A DNA stretch of 64,000 bases from Paratrimastix pyriformis (Eukaryota; Preaxostyla; Paratrimastigidae). The notes beneath the pieces were generated by a model. That model saw only the letters and a list, made by a program, of their open reading frames with translations. It was not told the DNA's origin and ran no database searches. A program made the position numbers and the translations under genes. Below, piece after piece: positions 61,007-64,000 of this stretch. Position 1 is the stretch's first letter; every line of letters begins with the position of its first letter. The stretch is taken from NCBI GenBank assembly GCA_027972325.1, contig JAPMOS010000033.1:186001-250000 (forward strand), given 5' to 3'.

Positions 61007-64000
61007 TCATGGAACCCGCGCCCCATCACCCGCCCGGAGGCGCCCGCGTCCCCGATCCGATCCGATCGGCCGGCCGTTCGGGTTGGCTGCCCCCCGCCGA
61101 TGGCCCCTCCCCCTCCCCGCCCTCTGCTCGCTCGGTTCCCGGTGCCCCCACCAAGACGTCGATGCTCCCCCTCCTCCCCGGGTCTTGGGGCCTGGCATCT
61201 GGGTGTGGGTGTGGGTGTGGGTGCCGGTTGTGTTCGTGGGGCGCCACCAACCGGGCGGCTGCCAAACGGCCGGCAAACAGCCAACCAACCAAACAACAGC
61301 AACAGCAACAGCAACATTCGCACCCAACAACCACACCATCGACCAGCGCCCACCGGAAATCAACCAGAAATTGGCGCCACCCGTGAGGCCGGGTGTGGCC
61401 ACGAGACGAGGCGGGGTAGGAGGGGAAACGAGGGAGCAGCTCTCACTCGTCATGGGCTGCAAGGGCAGGCGGCGCGAGTGCGGGCGCGGGCGCGGGCGCG
61501 GGCGCGAGCGCGAGCGCGGGCGCGGGCGCGAGCGCGAGCGCGGGCGCGGGCGCGGGCGCGGTGGGGGGTGGCGGTGGGGGGGGGGCGGCAGCAGCAGGAA
61601 CGAGCCGCCCGGCTCGGGGGCCTTGGGGGCGGCCCTCAGGGCGGGCCGTGCCAAGAGGGCCCGGGCAGCAGCCATGGCCGCCTCGCTGGCCGTGGGGGCA
61701 GAGGCGGGCGCCCCGGGGGCGGGGGCAAGGGCGAAGCCGGCCGGCAGGGCGGTGGTGGGCCCGGGGCCCGGGGCTGTGGGCGGGGCGGATGGCGGGGGGA
61801 TGGAGGCGAGGGCGGCGGAGGAGGAGAGGGAGGAGAGGCCCAGGTGGCTGGGCGCGGGCCGCGAGGGCAGGGCGGCCGCCTCGGGGCCCCGGATGGGCTC
61901 GGGCGAGAGGAGCGGCTCCAGCCCCAGGGCAGAGCCCGCCCGGCCCGGGGTGGACGGGGTGGCGGGGGTGGCGGGGGTGGCCGGCGCGGCGGTGCTGTGT
62001 GAGGCCAGCGAGGGTGTGGCCGCCATCGGGGAGGTGAGCGCCGCCCCGGAGCCCTCCGAGGCGGGGCGGGAGCGGGCCCCCAGCGAGGGCGAGGTGGCCC
62101 CCAGGGAGGCCGACGGGGAGGCCGAGGGCCGGGGCAGAGACGGCGTCCCCGCGCGGGCGTTGCGGAGGGCCGTGAAGAACTCGTGGGTGACGGCCGCTGC
62201 CACCGAGGGTCGCAGGGGGGTCGTCCCGCCCAGCAGCGGGTGCTTCCCGCCCCCGCCACCCACCCCGCCACTGGCTGCGGCCAGGCCGCCGTCGGGTCCC
62301 GGGCCGGCGGTGGCGTAGGAGAATGCGGGCGGCTGCAGCTGCAGGTCGGGGGCGGCCAGCGGGGCGGAGGCGGAAGCCGCGGCCAGGGCCGGGTCGTAGG
62401 GGCCGCCCATGGCGAGGGCGCCGGGGTTGCCGCTGTTGGCGGCCCGGAGGGCCTCGGGCCTGGGGCTGACCACGAGGGGCCCCGCGGGCAGCGGGTGGGG
62501 GCAGTGCAGCTGCAGGGTGGGCCGGGTGACGCCCTTGGCGATGAGGATGTCCTGGGCCGTCCGCAGGATGTGCTGCGTGTCCGCCCCGGGCAGCACCTCG
62601 ACCCGCATCGTCCCCACCTGACCCCCGCCAAAAAAGCCCACCAACGTCACTTGGGTGCCGGGGGGGGGGGGGGGGCGAGGGGCGAGGGCTCGAGGGGCGG
62701 ACGGACCGTCTCGCCGGGGGCGAGTTCCCAGAAGTGGGCATCTGTACAGGCCGCCACACCCTCCATGGCCAAGATCTGTGGGGGGCACGCCGACCCGAGC
62801 GACCCCGGGGAGGGGGGGAGGGGGGGAGGGGACGTCAGGCTGGTGACGAGGCAGCAGCGGGTCATGCAACACCCGGCGGCAGAGCGGCATGGGGTTGGAG
62901 CGGCATAGCGGCGGGCCTTCTGGATGCACCACTCGAGGGGGTCGCGCATGCGTGGGGGCGTCCGGTGGAGGAGCAGCCGCGAGGCGGCGAAGAGGACCGG
63001 CGTGGCGGCCCGCAGGGTCAGCGCGCACACGGCGAGCGTCCAGGCCCCGTCCAGCCAGCACCAGCCCTGCGCCCACGCCACCAGCCCGCCAGCCCACAGC
63101 GAACGGGGGGCCACCCCCGGGCAGGGCAGACAGCAAAAGTGAGCGCAAGACAGCATATGCCGAAGAAGAAGTGCCCTGTCGCGCCACATCCACGCAGGTC
63201 ACGGGCAGCGGAGGGCAGGCAGGGGGCCGGGAGGGCAGGTCATGGGCAGCGGAGGGCAGGCAGGGGGCCGGGAGGGCAGGGGCGAGCAGCAACGGGGGCT
63301 GGAGGAGCCGCAGACGGTGAGCCTGACGAGGACCAGCACGACCAGCTCGGCCAGCGGGGGCCCCACCGCCACCAGCACCCGCCCCAGCGCACCTGCGCAT
63401 CCCCCGATCCGATCCGATCCGATCCGATCCGATCCCATCCCATCCGATCCGATCCCATCCCATCCGATCCGATCCGATCCCGCGACCGCATCCAGCCAGT
63501 GAGTTCCACGAATGGGGCCGCGGGGAAGGCGGGTCGGCGGGGAGATGGAGGCAGAGGGGCGAGGGCCGCCCGCCGACCGAAGAAACTCAGCCTCGCAGCG
63601 CCCTGCAGCATCGCCACGGCCGGCGCGCTCAGCTGGTCAGAGAGGAGGCGAGGGGAGGCGAGGGGAGGCGAGGGGAGGCGAGGGGAGGCGAGGGGAGGCG
63701 AGGGGAGGCGAGGGGAGGCGAGGGGAGGCGAGGGGAGGCGAGGGGAGGCGAGGGGAGGCGAGGGGAGGCGAGGGGAGGCGAGGGGAGGAGGAGAGGGGAG
63801 CACCAGAAGCAGAAGCGGCAGCAACGACAACAGCGCCACGAGCGGGCGCGTGGTGGTGAGCTCAGCACTTGCGACAGGTGGGGGCGTGGGCTGGAGGCGA
63901 CGGTGCAGTGTGAGTGGCAGCTGGGGGGGGGGGGGGGCTCGGCGGCGCCGGACTGACCGCGGCGCAGCAGACGAGCAGCCCGCAGGCGGCCCAGACGAGG
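61007..64000 (-). CDS. Cation diffusion facilitator (ZnT-type) transporter, 5' end outside window
   Basis: Divalent metal transporter of the CDF/ZnT family, probably Zn2+. At the right edge the minus strand reads LVWAACGLLVCCAA, a membrane segment. Later TTTRPLVALLSL and, at about 63330-63360, LAELVVLVLVRLTVCG follow. The last transmembrane helix and its exit are clear: WLDGAWTLAVCALTLRAATP then VLFAASRLLLHRTPP (63060-62960), the family motif before the cytosolic domain. The CDF C-terminal domain follows: ILAMEGVAACTDAHFWELAP (62770-62710), and after an intron VTLVGFFGGGQVGTMRVEVL and LRTAQDILIAKGVTRPTLQL. A low-complexity Pro/Ala/Ser tail of 300-400 residues is then appended; it ends at TGA 61007 or, if another frame is used, near 61443. 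Introns contain GAGGCG and GATCC repeats. Convergent with importin, 93 bp. Family assignment is good; substrate and ends are not. Confidence 0.75.
63405..63481 (-). repeat. (GATCC)n repeat
   Basis: GATCC and GATCCCATCC units, about 15 copies, in the presumed intron 3' of the exon containing the VELTGWM region of the CDF gene. Confidence 0.88.
63643..63789 (-). repeat. (GGGGAGGCGA)n 10-bp repeat
   Basis: About fourteen near-perfect copies of a 10-bp unit. On the gene strand it is TCGCCTCCCC, again C-rich on the sense strand. Probably an intron of the CDF gene. Confidence 0.92.

Overview
This is nuclear DNA of a unicellular eukaryote, very probably a flagellated protist. The genes are broken by many short GT-AG introns. 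The products are eukaryote-specific: cohesin SA/SCC3, CAF-1 large subunit, importin-7/8, DNAJC17, CWC21/SRRM2, ArfGAP-C2, IFT38/CLUAP1 and a TTC16-like TPR protein. IFT38 and TTC16 point to a cilium. The GC-rich, intron-rich, compact layout would fit a free-living excavate-type flagellate such as Paratrimastix, but that is a guess from overall style, not from a marker gene. I saw no rRNA, tRNA, transposon, virus-like element or CRISPR array.

Layout, left to right: (1) 1-2979 (-) LRR protein, cut by the left edge; 3584-4763 (-) ArfGAP-C2 protein, head to head with 4792-7101 (+) S28 serine carboxypeptidase. (2) 7507-9388 (-) DNAJC17; 9515-10211 (+) small MGN-starting protein; 10392-12702 (+) IFT38. 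(3) 13411-14642 (-) CWC21/SRRM2; 15083-15671 (+) His-rich protein. (4) 15800-22348 (-) CAF-1 p150-like, head to head with 22479-25998 (+) TTC16-like. (5) 26099-33097 (+) large secreted/membrane protein; 33230-35519 (+) unknown helical protein; 35696-44290 (+) cohesin SCC3/STAG. (6) 44385-44900 (-) possible small protein; 44905-47918 (+) class V aminotransferase. (7) 48781-54218 (-) unknown 5.4-kb gene; 54251-55140, an intergenic tract with a short ORF, a perfect 56-bp duplication and an antisense orphan exon. (8) 55198-60913 (+) importin-7/8; 61007 to beyond 64000 (-) cation diffusion facilitator transporter, cut by the right edge.

Three window-wide patterns stand out. First, almost every intron I could fix by protein homology begins GT-pyrimidine (GTCCG, GTCTG, GTTCG, GTCGG) instead of the usual GT-purine-AGT. 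Second, every long gene starts in roughly balanced or AT-rich DNA and becomes extremely GC-rich toward its 3' end, on both strands. Third, introns in the GC-rich halves are packed with private micro- and minisatellites, mostly C-rich on the sense strand. Intergenic gaps are short, and several divergent start codons are only 28-130 bp apart.

The genes are not an operon or pathway. They are an ordinary mix of chromatin, splicing, transport, ciliary and membrane functions. Exon limits were read by hand from frame, homology and splice signals. Outer gene coordinates run from start codon to stop codon unless noted, and include introns.
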